A stretch of 64,000 bases of DNA from Bacteroidetes bacterium 37-13 (GCA_001897535.1 MKTC01000016.1:62958-126957); one strand, 5' to 3'; positions 9,833 through 19,870 are shown, numbered from the stretch's first letter. The notes: generated by a model not told the origin, from the sequence alone. Program-made: numbers and translations.

Positions 9833-11074
9833 ATGATACATTTTGAAAAACATATTTTACCCAACGGCTTAACTGTAATTGCACACCAAGATAAGACTTC
9901 GCCTTTAGCTATTGTGAACACACTTTACAAAGTAGGCGCACGCGATGAACAAGCTGATAAAACAGGCTTTGCACACCTCTTTGAGCATTTTATGTTTGAA
10001 GGCTCAATAAATATCCCAGAATTTGATTCTCCATTGCAAATGGCAAGTGGCGAAAATAATGCCTTTACCAACAGCGACATTACCAACTACTACGATATGC
10101 TGCCGGCAGAAAATATTGAAACTGCTTTTTGGCTCGAAAGCGATAGAATGCTGAGTTTGAATTTTGAAGAAGAGAGTTTAAACACACAAAAGAAAGTGGT
10201 GATGGAAGAATTTAAAGAACACTACATCAACCAACCCTATGGTGATGTATGGCACAAAATAAGCGACATGGCTTACAAAGTTCACCCTTACCGCTGGCCC
10301 ACAATTGGTTTAGAACTTAGCCATATTGAAAAAATAACAATGGAAGATTTTAAGAAATTCTTTTTCCATTATTACCGTCCAAACAATGCAACCTTAGTAG
10401 TAGCAAGCAACATAGCTCCTGATAAAATTTTTGCACTGGCTGAAAAATGGTACGGCAATATTCCAAAAGGCGAAACTCCAGTTGTGAGAAATTTGCCAAA
10501 AGAGCCACGCCAAACAGCAAAGCGAATTGAAGAAATTCACGCTAAAGTTCCAGTGAACGCCTTTTACAAAACATGGCAAATGTGCGACAGAAATCACCCA
10601 GATTACTATGCTGCCGATTTGCTGCGCGACATACTTAGCACAGGCGCAAGTTCGCGCTTGTACCAAAAATTAGTGAAAGAACAAAAGCTCTTCAGCGGAA
10701 TTAGCGCTTACCTTTCTGAAACTATTGATGACGGCTTATTTTTTATTGAAGGGAAGCTGAACAAAGATGTGAGCATGGAGCAAGCTGAAAATTCAATCAA
10801 TGAAATTGTGCAAGAATTAATAACTACGGCAATAGAAGAAAATGAATTGACCAAGGTGAAAAACAAGGTTGCAAACCTATTGGCATTTAATAATGTAAGC
10901 ACCATGAATCGCGCTATGAATCTTGCTTTTGCAGATATGCTTGGCGATGCAAATGAAGTAAATCACGACATAGAAAAATATCAAAGTGTTACTTCAAATC
11001 AATTACGAGATGTGGCTTCAAAAATTTTTGTTGAAGAACAAAGTTGTGTTTTAAAATACTACAGCCAGCAATAA
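9833..11074 (+). CDS. M16 family zinc peptidase (pitrilysin-like)
   Basis: A 413-residue insulinase-type protein with one active N-terminal domain and one inactive C-terminal-like domain. The inverted zinc motif H-x-x-E-H is H-L-F-E-H at residues 48-52, followed by F-M-F-E-G-S. The distal Glu ligand lies in V-V-M-E-E-F-K-E-H-Y (about 122-131). The C-terminal half has the A-x-x-L-x-x-I-L-S-x-G-x-S-S-R-L-Y-Q signature of this clade. No signal peptide is visible: the protein begins M-I-H-F-E-K-H, whereas many Bacteroidota homologues are exported. Substrate unknown. It converges on the von Willebrand A gene with a 10-base gap. Confidence 0.92.
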   Translation: MIHFEKHILPNGLTVIAHQDKTSPLAIVNTLYKVGARDEQADKTGFAHLFEHFMFEGSINIPEFDSPLQMASGENNAFTNSDITNYYDMLPAENIETAFWLESDRMLSLNFEEESLNTQKKVVMEEFKEHYINQPYGDVWHKISDMAYKVHPYRWPTIGLELSHIEKITMEDFKKFFFHYYRPNNATLVVASNIAPDKIFALAEKWYGNIPKGETPVVRNLPKEPRQTAKRIEEIHAKVPVNAFYKTWQMCDRNHPDYYAADLLRDILSTGASSRLYQKLVKEQKLFSGISAYLSETIDDGLFFIEGKLNKDVSMEQAENSINEIVQELITTAIEENELTKVKNKVANLLAFNNVSTMNRAMNLAFADMLGDANEVNHDIEKYQSVTSNQLRDVASKIFVEEQSCVLKYYSQQ

Positions 11075-11084
11075 GCACTGCGTT

Positions 11085-12443
11085 CTACAATTTTAATAAT
11101 ACAGAACTGCTACTGCCTACTTCAAAACTTTTCTCAATAGTGGTGTGAATAGTTTGAGCAAATTTTGAGCGATAAATAGTAATGTATTTTCCGGGTTGCA
11201 ATGCAATCGTTTCTTGCCTTGCTGTTTCGCTTAAATCATAAACTTTTTGCAAGCCAAATTCTGTTTTTAAAAATACAGCACCATATAAATCAAACGTTTT
11301 GTTGATAGTTACAATTCCTGGAGCAGGAATAATTATAGTAGCTGTTTTGCTTTGCTGCACCACTACTTTTGTGGTTTCAATCGTAGGATTGGTAAGTACT
11401 TCAGCATAGTAATCACCAACTAAAACTTTGCGCTTCTCTCCTGGTGCAATCCAAAAATAAGTTGCGCTATCAGGATGAAGTTTCACCAAGCATTTTATTT
11501 TTTCTATCGAAGAATTTTTAGGCACACTTCCTGAAAATTTTACTTCAATAAAACCTTGTGGCGCTGCAACAGAAACAATATTGTGTTCGTTGCGCTTCAT
11601 CTCAACATTTTCAATATTAAGCGGTGGTGTAGAAAATATTTTTATGTTATATCTGAAAAGTGGTGAAACTGCTATTGTATCAGGCAATCCACGCGCATTT
11701 AGTGTGTGATGAAAAAAATATTTATCGAGACTTGTTTTCGTATCAGAAAGTGTAAACGCTACATCTGTTTCAGTAGGTTTTCCAGATTGGTCGAGTAGAT
11801 TCAACTGAAACGTAGTTTTTGAAATTGTTTCTTCTACTGCCTTTTTCAACTCACTATTCAACTCTGCTCCCGATTGCGTATTCACCAATTCTCCAATACA
11901 GCCAAACTGCTGCAAAAGTAATTCGGGAAGTTGTATTCCAAGCACAATAGGTTTTAAAATAATATTGTTTTGCTGAAGCATTTTGGCAATCGCACATGGA
12001 TCGCCACCGCAACTTTCTTCACCATCGGTAATTAGCACCAAAAAATTTCTACTCACATCATTTACATTCGCAAAATCGTTCGCACATTTTTCTAAAGAAT
12101 AAGCAATCGGAGTTACACCATTAGGTTGAATGGTTGCTAATTTTTTCCGAATAGAAGTTGGATTTACATTGCCGAAGGCCATCTCTAATCGAGAGTCTTT
12201 GCAATTATTATCGCGCAGTGAAAATTGATGCCCATAAATACGAACTGCAAACTCTACATTCGGCATTTTTGAAAGACTATCCGTAAGCTCTATCATTGTT
12301 TTCATAGCAGTTTGCCAACGTGTGCCACCCGACCACGCTTTGTTCATGCTATACGAAGCATCTAACAAAAACAAGATACGCGTTTTTGGCTGCTGTGCCA
12401 CTAAACTCAATGGAAAAATAAGCAAGAGGAGAATCCGAAACAC
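11085..12443 (-). CDS. Exported von Willebrand factor type A domain protein
   Basis: A 452-residue protein with a signal peptide at about residues 1-17 (ending L-V-A-Q-Q). The VWA domain runs from about residue 22 to 215: the MIDAS metal site D-A-S-Y-S is at 28-32, with the downstream T (P-N-G-V-T-P) and the T-D-G-E-E-S motif also present, so metal binding looks intact. The C-terminal half is made of beta-rich segments without a family I recognise. There is no T9SS sorting domain and no lipobox, so it is probably periplasmic. It may mediate divalent-metal-dependent protein contacts; the partner is unknown. Confidence 0.85.
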   Translation of the reverse strand: MFRILLLLIFPLSLVAQQPKTRILFLLDASYSMNKAWSGGTRWQTAMKTMIELTDSLSKMPNVEFAVRIYGHQFSLRDNNCKDSRLEMAFGNVNPTSIRKKLATIQPNGVTPIAYSLEKCANDFANVNDVSRNFLVLITDGEESCGGDPCAIAKMLQQNNIILKPIVLGIQLPELLLQQFGCIGELVNTQSGAELNSELKKAVEETISKTTFQLNLLDQSGKPTETDVAFTLSDTKTSLDKYFFHHTLNARGLPDTIAVSPLFRYNIKIFSTPPLNIENVEMKRNEHNIVSVAAPQGFIEVKFSGSVPKNSSIEKIKCLVKLHPDSATYFWIAPGEKRKVLVGDYYAEVLTNPTIETTKVVVQQSKTATIIIPAPGIVTINKTFDLYGAVFLKTEFGLQKVYDLSETARQETIALQPGKYITIYRSKFAQTIHTTIEKSFEVGSSSSVLLKL

Positions 12444-12490
12444 GGCTACAATTTAAAAAAGTACAACTAAAAATTGCAACAGTAAATTAT

Positions 12491-13572
12491 TTACTTCTTT
12501 GAAATAGCATTATTGATAATTGAAACAATCAAACTTACTTCATTCGATTGCAAACCAACATAAAGCGGCAAACAAAAATTTTTGATGCTATACTTTCTGA
12601 TATTGGAGCACTTTGTCCTTGCACATAATTAATCGTATTCAACGATGGATAAAAATACCTGCGCGGAAAAATATCAGCTTCGTTCAACTTTTTTTGAACT
12701 TCCAACAACATTTCTTCATTTTCAAATATTACAGGGTAATAGCTGAAGTTCCACTCTGTATTTTCTCTAATTTTCAACTTCTAAATAACTGAAAAATTAA
12801 GTTGATTATTATACAGAGTTACTACTTCTTTTCGTGCAGAAATAATTTCTTCAATATGAGGCAAAACTGCTAAGCTCATTGCTGCTTGCAGCTCAGAGGC
12901 TTTGCCATTTATTCCTAACCCGAAAAAATTCAAATATCCATTATGCCCAAAATTGTGGCTGTAATATAGCTGATGTTGTAACGCTGCATCAGTTGCAAAC
13001 ATTGCACCACCTTCTGCTGTGTGAAACAATTTTGTGGCATGAAAACTACAAGTACTCACATCGCCATAATTAAAAATACTGCTACCTAAATAATTGACGC
13101 CAAAGCAATGTGCCGCATCGTAAATCACTTTTATATTATACTTTTTATCTATGCTATTTATTGCTTCAATATGGCAAGGATTACCAAAAACATGTGTTGC
13201 CAAAATACAAGTTGTATTGGGTGTAATTGCAGCTTCAATTTTTGTTTCATCAATGGTTAAATATTCAGGGTGAATATCTACAAAAACCGGAGTGCAATGT
13301 TCCCAAACAATCAAAGCAGTAGTGGCAACATAGCTAAATGGTGTAGTAATTATTTCGCCTTGTTTACCTAAAAGTTTCAGTGCAATTTGTATTGGAACTG
13401 TTCCATTATTCGTAATGGTAATCCAATCAACATCTAAATATGTTTTTAATTTACTTTCTAAGCTTACAATTAAATCGCCACGATTGGTAAGCCATTGCTT
13501 ATTAAATGCCTGCTAAACCAAATTAGTGTATTCAGCTAATGGAGGCACAAAGGCTTTAGTAACAGGAATCAT
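12491..13572 (-). pseudogene. Broken DegT/DnrJ/EryC1-family sugar aminotransferase
   Basis: Read through, the minus strand encodes a complete DegT-type PLP aminotransferase of about 360 residues, from M-I-P-V-T-K-A-F-V-P-P-L to I-I-N-N-A-I-S-K-K. Conserved parts include N-N-G-T, T-P-F-S-Y-V-A-T-T, Y-D-A-A-H, the PLP lysine in S-F-H-A-T-K-L-F-H-T (codon 181), G-I-N-G-K-A-S-E-L-Q-A-A-M, and P-R-R-Y-F-Y-P-S-L. Three lesions break it: TAG at codon 20 (13513-13515), TAG at codon 264 (12781-12783), and a one-base loss in a T run (A-run at 12574-12578 on the plus strand), after which the true C-terminus C-L-P-L-Y-V-G-L-Q continues in another frame. The closest relatives would be nucleotide-sugar aminotransferases of the FdtB/perosamine type. 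No surface-polysaccharide genes are nearby. Confidence 0.9.
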
Positions 13573-13668
13573 ATTTGTATCACTTCAAAAAAAATGCAAT
13601 ACTACTTGAGTGCAGTTTTATTATTTTATTACAAAAAGTAAAACTAAGAATCTCAATTCTACCCACCC

Positions 13669-15909
13669 CTACCCTATCAAAACTTCTTCTAAAGCAGTAT
13701 CGTATTGAACTTTATACTCTTGTGAAGCACCAAAATTTTCTCCATTCACAACTAAATTTCCTTTAGTAACTGTACCAAGATATTCGCAAGGGAATAAATC
13801 TTTTACCAATGTTTCAAATTCTTCCACTTTATCTTTTGAAACGCTCACTACTACACGGCTTTGGCTCTCGCCAAACAACCAAGCATCAGTTCTAATATTG
13901 GTATTTTGAGCAGCATTTACATCAAAACCTAAATCACTCACAATGGCAGATTCCAGCAAAGTTGTGAATAATCCGCCTTCGCTAATATCGTGCGCAGATT
14001 CAATTAATTTTGAAGCAATAAGTTTCTTTACCGTTTGTTGCAACTTCATTTCTTCTTCCATTTCAAAATATGGTGTTGAAGATTTTTCTATGCCATGAAA
14101 CTTCACCAAATATTCTGAACTTGAAATATCATTTCTTGAAGTTCCTAACATATAAATTGCATCACCTTCGTTTTTAAAATTCAAAGTCATTGCATCTTTC
14201 CAATCATTTAAAAGTCCAATCATACCAATAGTTGGCGTTGGAAAAACTGCTCCGCCTTCGGTACTTTGATTGTAGAAACTTACGTTGCCACCCGTAACCG
14301 GAGTGCCAAGCGCTTCACACGCAATAGACATTCCTTTAAGTGCATTTACAAACTGCCAATACACATGTGGATTGTATGGATTTCCAAAATTTAAGCAATT
14401 TGTAATAGCGCTTGGATCGCCACCGCTGCACACAATATTTCTTGCTGCTTCTGCAACGGCAATTTGTCCGCCTACCAGCGGATTTGCCCAAACATAACGT
14501 GCATTACAATCAACCGTAACGGCTAATGCTTTATCGCTATTTTGCTGTACGCGCACCACTGCCGCATCACTCGGACGATTTATCGAAGTGTTTGCTACAC
14601 CAACCATGCTGTCGTATTGCGTAAACACCCACTTTTTGCTGGCAATATTTAGCGACTTCACCAACACTTTGGCTACGGCTTTTAAATCTTTCGGTTCAGC
14701 AACATTTTCAATTTTAAATTGCTTATTTTCTTCGAAATATGGAGGTTCAGAAAATTCGCGTTGATACACCGGAGCACCACCGCCAAGCACTAAACTTTCG
14801 GCAGGAACTTTTGCCACCAAAGTTTCGCCCATGTAATATTCTAAAATACCGGAATCGTTTACTTCGCCAATTACCGCACAGTGCAAATCCCATTTCTCAA
14901 AAACGGCTTCCACAGAGGCTTCCATGCCTTTTTTTACCACAATCAACATACGCTCTTGGCTTTCGCTCAGCAAAATTTCCCAAGGTTTCATATTCGATTG
15001 GCGAGTTGGCACTTTATCCAACTGAATTACCATTCCCGCATTGCCTTTTGCGCTCATTTCGGAAGTAGAACAAGTGATGCCCGCAGCACCCATATCTTGC
15101 ATTCCAACCACTGCGCCTGTTTTAATTACTTCAAGCGAAGCTTCTAACAATAATTTTTCTTGAAATGGATCGCCCACTTGCACAGCAGGCAAATCGTTCA
15201 CGCTATCAGCAGTAATATCTTTTGAAGCAAAAGCTGCTCCATGAATGCCATCTTTTCCAGTGGCGCTACCAACAATATAAACCGGATTTCCTGCGCCTTC
15301 TGCAATAGCTGAAACAGTTTCATTTGTTTTCACAATTCCAACGCTCATGGCGTTTACCAACGGATTGGTTTGGTAAATTGGGTCAAAATAAACTTCGCCC
15401 GCAACGGTTGGCACACCAAAGCAGTTGCCATAATCGCCAATACCTTTCACTACTCCGCGCAATAAATATTTTGTGCGGTCATTTTTTAAATCGCCAAAGC
15501 GCAAAGAATTTAAAGCACAAATGGGGCGTGCGCCCATAGTGAAAATATCGCGATGAATACCTCCAACACCTGTTGCTGCGCCCTGATACGGCTCCAAAGC
15601 ACTTGGGTGATTGTGGCTTTCAATTTTAAAAGCACAAGCTAAACCATCGCCCACATCAACCAATCCGGCATTTTCTTCACCGGCTTCAACCAATAAATGC
15701 TTGCCTTTTCGAGGCAGTTTTTTCAAATAGGTAATTGAGTTCTTGTAAGAGCAGTGTTCGCTCCACATTACCGCATACACACTAAGTTCTGTGAAGTTTG
15801 GCGTGCGTCCTAAAATCTGTTTTATTTTTTCAAATTCTTCAGGTAGAAGCCCAAGTTCTTTTGCCTGTTCTAATGTAGCTTCTTGAAGTGATGAAGTTAA
15901 ATCTGCCAT
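13669..15909 (-). CDS. purL: Phosphoribosylformylglycinamidine synthase subunit PurL
   Basis: A 746-residue small-type PurL, the ATP-dependent FGAM synthetase subunit of purine synthesis that works with PurQ and PurS. Near the start, S-E-H-C-S-Y-K-N-S carries the conserved active-site His. F-K-I-E-S-H-N-H-P-S-A-L-E-P-Y-Q-G-A-A-T-G-V-G-G is the nucleotide and metal-binding region of the first AIRS-like half. G-M-Q-D-M-G-A-A-G-I-T-C-S-T-S-E-M, G-G-N-V-S-F-Y-N-Q-S, and A-H-D-I-S-E-G-G-L mark the rest. Length fits the small form (about 720-750), so separate purQ and purS genes are expected elsewhere. It stands alone here. Confidence 0.97.
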   Translation of the reverse strand: MADLTSSLQEATLEQAKELGLLPEEFEKIKQILGRTPNFTELSVYAVMWSEHCSYKNSITYLKKLPRKGKHLLVEAGEENAGLVDVGDGLACAFKIESHNHPSALEPYQGAATGVGGIHRDIFTMGARPICALNSLRFGDLKNDRTKYLLRGVVKGIGDYGNCFGVPTVAGEVYFDPIYQTNPLVNAMSVGIVKTNETVSAIAEGAGNPVYIVGSATGKDGIHGAAFASKDITADSVNDLPAVQVGDPFQEKLLLEASLEVIKTGAVVGMQDMGAAGITCSTSEMSAKGNAGMVIQLDKVPTRQSNMKPWEILLSESQERMLIVVKKGMEASVEAVFEKWDLHCAVIGEVNDSGILEYYMGETLVAKVPAESLVLGGGAPVYQREFSEPPYFEENKQFKIENVAEPKDLKAVAKVLVKSLNIASKKWVFTQYDSMVGVANTSINRPSDAAVVRVQQNSDKALAVTVDCNARYVWANPLVGGQIAVAEAARNIVCSGGDPSAITNCLNFGNPYNPHVYWQFVNALKGMSIACEALGTPVTGGNVSFYNQSTEGGAVFPTPTIGMIGLLNDWKDAMTLNFKNEGDAIYMLGTSRNDISSSEYLVKFHGIEKSSTPYFEMEEEMKLQQTVKKLIASKLIESAHDISEGGLFTTLLESAIVSDLGFDVNAAQNTNIRTDAWLFGESQSRVVVSVSKDKVEEFETLVKDLFPCEYLGTVTKGNLVVNGENFGASQEYKVQYDTALEEVLIG

Positions 15910-16039
15910 GCGTAATTTGTATTTAAATACTTTTAAATTTTGCAGCGCGAAACTACCATTCGTAAACGGCTTAAAAAAATATAGTTATCCCAAAAAAATG
16001 GAATTATATAAACAGCTGCCAATTTTGAATTTACTTTTC

Positions 16040-16870
16040 TTATCCAATAGAATTTTTAGCCTTTTTCTTCGTAAAATCTAAGGAGTAATTAAAACCTACA
16101 AATAAAGTGTGTCCCATTTCGTAATGAAGCCCTTCTTTGCCTACAAGCAATAAATTCAAATAACCAAGTTGAAAACTTCCGGAATGATTGAAGTTGTAGC
16201 CCATGCCAATGTATGCTCTATTTTGGTCGGGCAAATGGTAAGTAACTGATTTACTAAAACTCACAAACAATTCATTGTAAGCAGAAACAAAAATTGCATT
16301 GCTTCTTAAAGTGCTTTTATTTAAAGGCACATTCATAGAAACTTTATATCGAAAACGGTTTTTGTAAGTGTGCCCATTATGCGCGTATTCTCCATTACCT
16401 TGCTTTACTTTATGCTGTTGCCATCTTTGTTCAAACATCACTCTATTACTAAACACCAATCTGTTTACCGAGTTTGTGAGCACAACTTGTTGAAACAAGC
16501 GATGTTCTCCGAATGATGCTTTTTCTATTAGTCCTTCATGAATAAAAGTCCAAGCGTGTACATAGCCTATCGGAACAAAAGAGAGATACTTATTTGCATA
16601 AATTTCAACTCCTGCTTTTACCATGTGCTGATTGTTCAATTTAAATTCTGAGAAACGAAACTGCCCGTCAAAAACAACTCCAACATTTTTATGAACTTTA
16701 AGTTTTAAAGTGGCACCAACCCAATTTCTGAAATGGTGTGTGTAAATTGGTCTTTTTGCCTCAGTTTCTTTTGGCACAAAAAATACACACAACAAAAAAA
16801 TCAGCAAGAACTTATGAACAAAACTTCCTTTAAAATTCATCGCGCAAAAAAATGGGAAAGCAAAAATCAT
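16040..16870 (-). CDS. DUF2490-like outer-membrane beta-barrel protein
   Basis: A 276-residue exported protein. A hydrophobic signal segment (F-L-L-I-F-L-L-C-V-F-F-V-P) ends around residue 38. The rest alternates short amphipathic strands: F-R-N-W-V-G-A, V-V-F-D-G-Q-F-R-F, a central F-E-Q-R-W and N-R-F-R-Y-K pair, and a C-terminal F-V-G-F-N-Y-S-L-D-F. The W-x-x-x-Q/E-x-R pattern (F-E-Q-R-W, R-F-R-Y) recalls the DUF2490 barrel family; function unknown. A second ATG (16838-16840, residue 11) would give a more usual signal peptide length, so the first ten residues may not be made. Confidence 0.7.
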   Translation of the reverse strand: MIFAFPFFCAMNFKGSFVHKFLLIFLLCVFFVPKETEAKRPIYTHHFRNWVGATLKLKVHKNVGVVFDGQFRFSEFKLNNQHMVKAGVEIYANKYLSFVPIGYVHAWTFIHEGLIEKASFGEHRLFQQVVLTNSVNRLVFSNRVMFEQRWQQHKVKQGNGEYAHNGHTYKNRFRYKVSMNVPLNKSTLRSNAIFVSAYNELFVSFSKSVTYHLPDQNRAYIGMGYNFNHSGSFQLGYLNLLLVGKEGLHYEMGHTLFVGFNYSLDFTKKKAKNSIG

Positions 16871-17013
16871 ACTCCATTGTTAATTAAAAGTTAAGACTTA
16901 CATATCTATGTAATTTTGTAATTACAGCACAAACATTGCTCTTGATTTTAGAAACAAATGGGAATTGCTGAAAGTAGCAAGCTGAAATTGCTGAAAATAG
17001 CTTTCTTCGCGCC

Positions 17014-18909
17014 ATGCATTATTTAAGTGCGGAAAAACTGAGCAAGATATTTGCTGAAAAAGAAATCTTTTCCGATCTAACATTCCATATTTCAAAAGGT
17101 GATAAAATTTGCTTGGTTGCAGCTAATGGCAGCGGCAAAACAACTTTACTAAAAATTTTAGCAGGCAAAGAAACGCCCGAAGGCGGAAAAGTATGGCTGC
17201 ACAAAGATGTGCGGTTAAGTTTTTTAGAGCAAGACCCTGAATTAGAAGAAAACAAAACTGTTTTAGAAAACATTTTTAATCACCAACACCCTGTGGTGCA
17301 AACGGTGAAAGAATATGAAAGTTTGCTCGAAAACAATGACGAAAGCGATGCATTACAAAATGCCATGGGCAAAATGGACGAGCTAAACGCTTGGAATTTT
17401 GAAAGTTTGGTAAATCAAATTTTAAGCAAGCTAAATATTCATCATTTAGACCAACCGGTTTCTAAACTAAGTGGCGGACAGCGCAAAAGATTAGCGCTGG
17501 CAAAGGTTTTGATTGATCTTTCATTTTTTGAACAACATACACTTTTAGTTTTAGACGAACCAACCAACCATTTAGATTTTGAGATGATTGATTGGCTCAG
17601 CCATTTTCTTTCGGGTGAAAATGTTACGCTACTTTTAGTTTCGCACGACCGCTATTTTTTAGATGAAGTTTGCAACGAAGTGTGGGAATTGGAAAACGGA
17701 AAATTATATGTTCACAAAGGTGATTACGCTTATTATTTGGTAAAAAAAGCAGAGCGTGAAATTGCCGATAATGCAAGCATAGAAAAAGCACAAAATAGCT
17801 ATAGAAAAGAATTGGATTGGATGCGCAGACAGCCAAAAGCCCGCACCACAAAATCTAAAAGTCGCATTGATGCTTTTTATGAAGTTGAAGAAAAAGCACA
17901 CTCCGGCAGAAAACACGAGCAGCTACAGCTACAAGTAAAAATGACTCGCTTGGGTGGTAAAATTTTAGAATTAAAAAAAGTATATAAATCATTTGGCAAT
18001 CACGTAATTTTAAAAGGCTTTGATTACACTTTTAAACGTGGTGAACGCATTGGAATTATTGGCAGAAACGGCACCGGGAAAACTACTTTTCTAAACATGA
18101 TTTTAGGTTTAGAAAAAGCTGATTCAGGAAAAATAAATCACGGTGAAACGGTTGTGTTTGGCTACTTTTCGCAAGCCGGAATAAAATTAAAAGAAGACCA
18201 ACGCGTAATAGAATATGTAAAAAATATTGCAGAATTTTTTCCTCTTGCCGATGGCACAAAAGTGATGGCAGGACAATTTCTGCAACGCTTTCTATTCACT
18301 CCGGAACAGCAGTTTTCTTTTATTAGCAAACTAAGTGGTGGCGAAAAAAAACGCCTTCAACTTTTAAGTGTATTATTTGAAAATCCGAACTTTTTAATTC
18401 TTGATGAACCAACTAACGATTTAGATTTGGTAACACTTCAAGTTTTAGAAGAGTTTTTAGAAAACTATCAAGGTTGTCTTTTAGTGGTTTCGCACGATCG
18501 GTATTTTATGGATAAATTAGTCGACCATCTTTTTGTGTTTGAAGGCGAAGGAGAAGTTACCGATTTTCCGGGAAATTACACGCAATACAGAACCGAAATT
18601 TTAGCCAAAGCAAAAAGTGGGAATAAGTCTGAAACCAAAGTAGGAACTGCAATTACCGAAACTCAAACCATAATCGAAAAGCCAAGTACTGCTAAGCGAA
18701 AATTGAGTTTTAAAGAAAAGCATGAGTTTGAAAATTTGGAAAAAGAATTACCCATGCTCGAAAAGCGTAAAACAGAGTTGAATACACTAATTGCAGAAGG
18801 AAATTTGCCTTATGAAAAATTACAGGAAGCACTTGATGATATGGCTAAAATTACAGCAGATTTAGAGATGAAAGAATTGCGCTGGTTAGAGTTGAGTGAA
18901 ATAATTTAA
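17014..18909 (+). CDS. ABC-F family ATPase (Uup-like)
   Basis: A 631-residue soluble protein with two ABC ATPase domains and no membrane segment. The first domain has A-N-G-S-G-K-T at 37-43, L-S-G-G-Q-R-K-R-L, and L-D-E-P-T-N-H-L-D. The inter-domain linker is rich in basic residues (R-R-Q-P-K-A-R-T-T-K-S-K). The second domain has G-R-N-G-T-G-K-T, L-S-G-G-E-K-K-R-L and L-D-E-P-T-N-D-L-D. A Lys/Glu-rich coiled coil at about 570-625 is typical of Uup. ABC-F proteins act on the ribosome; Uup is also linked to DNA transactions. Resistance function cannot be claimed. The stop overlaps that of the convergent TPR gene. Confidence 0.93.
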   Translation: MHYLSAEKLSKIFAEKEIFSDLTFHISKGDKICLVAANGSGKTTLLKILAGKETPEGGKVWLHKDVRLSFLEQDPELEENKTVLENIFNHQHPVVQTVKEYESLLENNDESDALQNAMGKMDELNAWNFESLVNQILSKLNIHHLDQPVSKLSGGQRKRLALAKVLIDLSFFEQHTLLVLDEPTNHLDFEMIDWLSHFLSGENVTLLLVSHDRYFLDEVCNEVWELENGKLYVHKGDYAYYLVKKAEREIADNASIEKAQNSYRKELDWMRRQPKARTTKSKSRIDAFYEVEEKAHSGRKHEQLQLQVKMTRLGGKILELKKVYKSFGNHVILKGFDYTFKRGERIGIIGRNGTGKTTFLNMILGLEKADSGKINHGETVVFGYFSQAGIKLKEDQRVIEYVKNIAEFFPLADGTKVMAGQFLQRFLFTPEQQFSFISKLSGGEKKRLQLLSVLFENPNFLILDEPTNDLDLVTLQVLEEFLENYQGCLLVVSHDRYFMDKLVDHLFVFEGEGEVTDFPGNYTQYRTEILAKAKSGNKSETKVGTAITETQTIIEKPSTAKRKLSFKEKHEFENLEKELPMLEKRKTELNTLIAEGNLPYEKLQEALDDMAKITADLEMKELRWLELSEII

Positions 18910-19823
18910 AGGGCATCTATTTTTTCTTTTACCGATGCAACCTTTGCTTCATACACTTCTATTCCGTATTTATTAAAAATGGAAATAGCATAGTCAAATT
19001 CATTTTGTGCCTCTTGTTTCATACCTACTATTGCTAATGTTTCTGCTAAGTGTAAATATCCTAAGCCTATGTATTGCCAACTTGCATTTTTTTCAATTAA
19101 ACTAACAGCATTTCTAATAAGCGCAATTCCGTATTTATGGTTTCCTAATATTGCTTCAGCGTGTCCTAAATTCATTTGCGCAAGCACAATCATGCCTTCA
19201 TCGTTTATTGTTTTACCAATTTTCAACACTTTTTCATTCAATTCCACTTTACGTTTTACCTCAGAATCAGGAAGCAGAGTGCTTTTGCGACTTAGTGCCA
19301 GCGCCACGCCTCTTAAATCATTTGTGTTTTCGCAAAGTTTTAAACTTTTATCAACGTAAACGCTGAGTTGCTCGTCTGATTCTCCATTACGTGCTATTTG
19401 TGAGCGGTTATACCAAATTCCTGATAATTCCTCAATTGCATCTTTATCTCCACTTTCTGCAAAATGCTTTGCATTATTTATTGCTTCAACAAAATGATTC
19501 TCAGATTGCTTAAAATCATTTTTCATATCGCAAGTAACCGCTAATTGCCTATGAATGCGAGAGAGTATAAGGTTGGGACTTATTGGTTTGAGTATTTCAA
19601 TAATAGTATTGCCCATGCTTAAATGTAATTCAAACTGTCCCTGCCTTTGTAGTGTTTCCAAAAGTGGAACTGCTGCTGAAGCTACTGCTATATAATCATT
19701 TTTCTCAAAGGCTTCTCTAATATTAGTCCAATGATTTTCTATGAGGATAAAAAAATTTAACCCTAATACTTCTTTACATTTCTGAATCTGAAAATTGCAA
19801 TCTTCAATCTGATTAGGTGGCAT
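18906..19823 (-). CDS. TPR-like helical repeat protein, paralogue B
   Basis: A 305-residue all-helical protein with degenerate tetratricopeptide-like repeats and no signal peptide or membrane segment. Recognisable helix pairs include I-H-R-Q-L-A-V-T-C-D-M-K-N-D-F, L-A-Q-M-N-L-G-H-A-E-A-I-L-G-N-H-K-Y-G, and L-G-Y-L-H-L-A-E-T-L-A-I-V-G-M-K-Q-E-A. It is clearly related along its length to the next gene upstream (shared F-E-L-H-x-S-M, Q-L-A-V, F-A/P-x-x-G-D-K-D-A-I, and W-Y-N-R). Probably a cytoplasmic scaffold; no function is known. It is the last gene of the DUF4296/GH16/TPR operon, and its stop codon overlaps that of the ABC-F gene. Confidence 0.75.
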   Translation of the reverse strand: MPPNQIEDCNFQIQKCKEVLGLNFFILIENHWTNIREAFEKNDYIAVASAAVPLLETLQRQGQFELHLSMGNTIIEILKPISPNLILSRIHRQLAVTCDMKNDFKQSENHFVEAINNAKHFAESGDKDAIEELSGIWYNRSQIARNGESDEQLSVYVDKSLKLCENTNDLRGVALALSRKSTLLPDSEVKRKVELNEKVLKIGKTINDEGMIVLAQMNLGHAEAILGNHKYGIALIRNAVSLIEKNASWQYIGLGYLHLAETLAIVGMKQEAQNEFDYAISIFNKYGIEVYEAKVASVKEKIDAL

Positions 19824-19870
19824 ATATATTTAATTTACAAAATTCCATTCGCAAGTAAAGTAAACGTTAC

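Noticed and set aside
12491-13572. TAG read as an amino acid, making the aminotransferase a functional recoded gene
   Set aside because: TAG ends other genes here normally (for example at 6652-6654 and in the C45-adjacent and LRR genes), and a frameshift is also present, so general suppression or recoding does not fit.
13614-13645. Stem (13614-13620 with 13639-13645) as a purL terminator
   Set aside because: Seven AT-rich pairs around an 18-base loop, with no T run on the needed strand.
14739-15147. Plus-strand frames opposite purL
   Set aside because: Both overlap the conserved purL coding sequence and have composition expected of antisense frames.
16909-16926. Small inverted repeat between the DUF2490-like and ABC-F genes as an operator
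   Set aside because: Six-base arms in AT-rich sequence are expected by chance; a TAATTTTG box overlaps it but no -33 box is in place.
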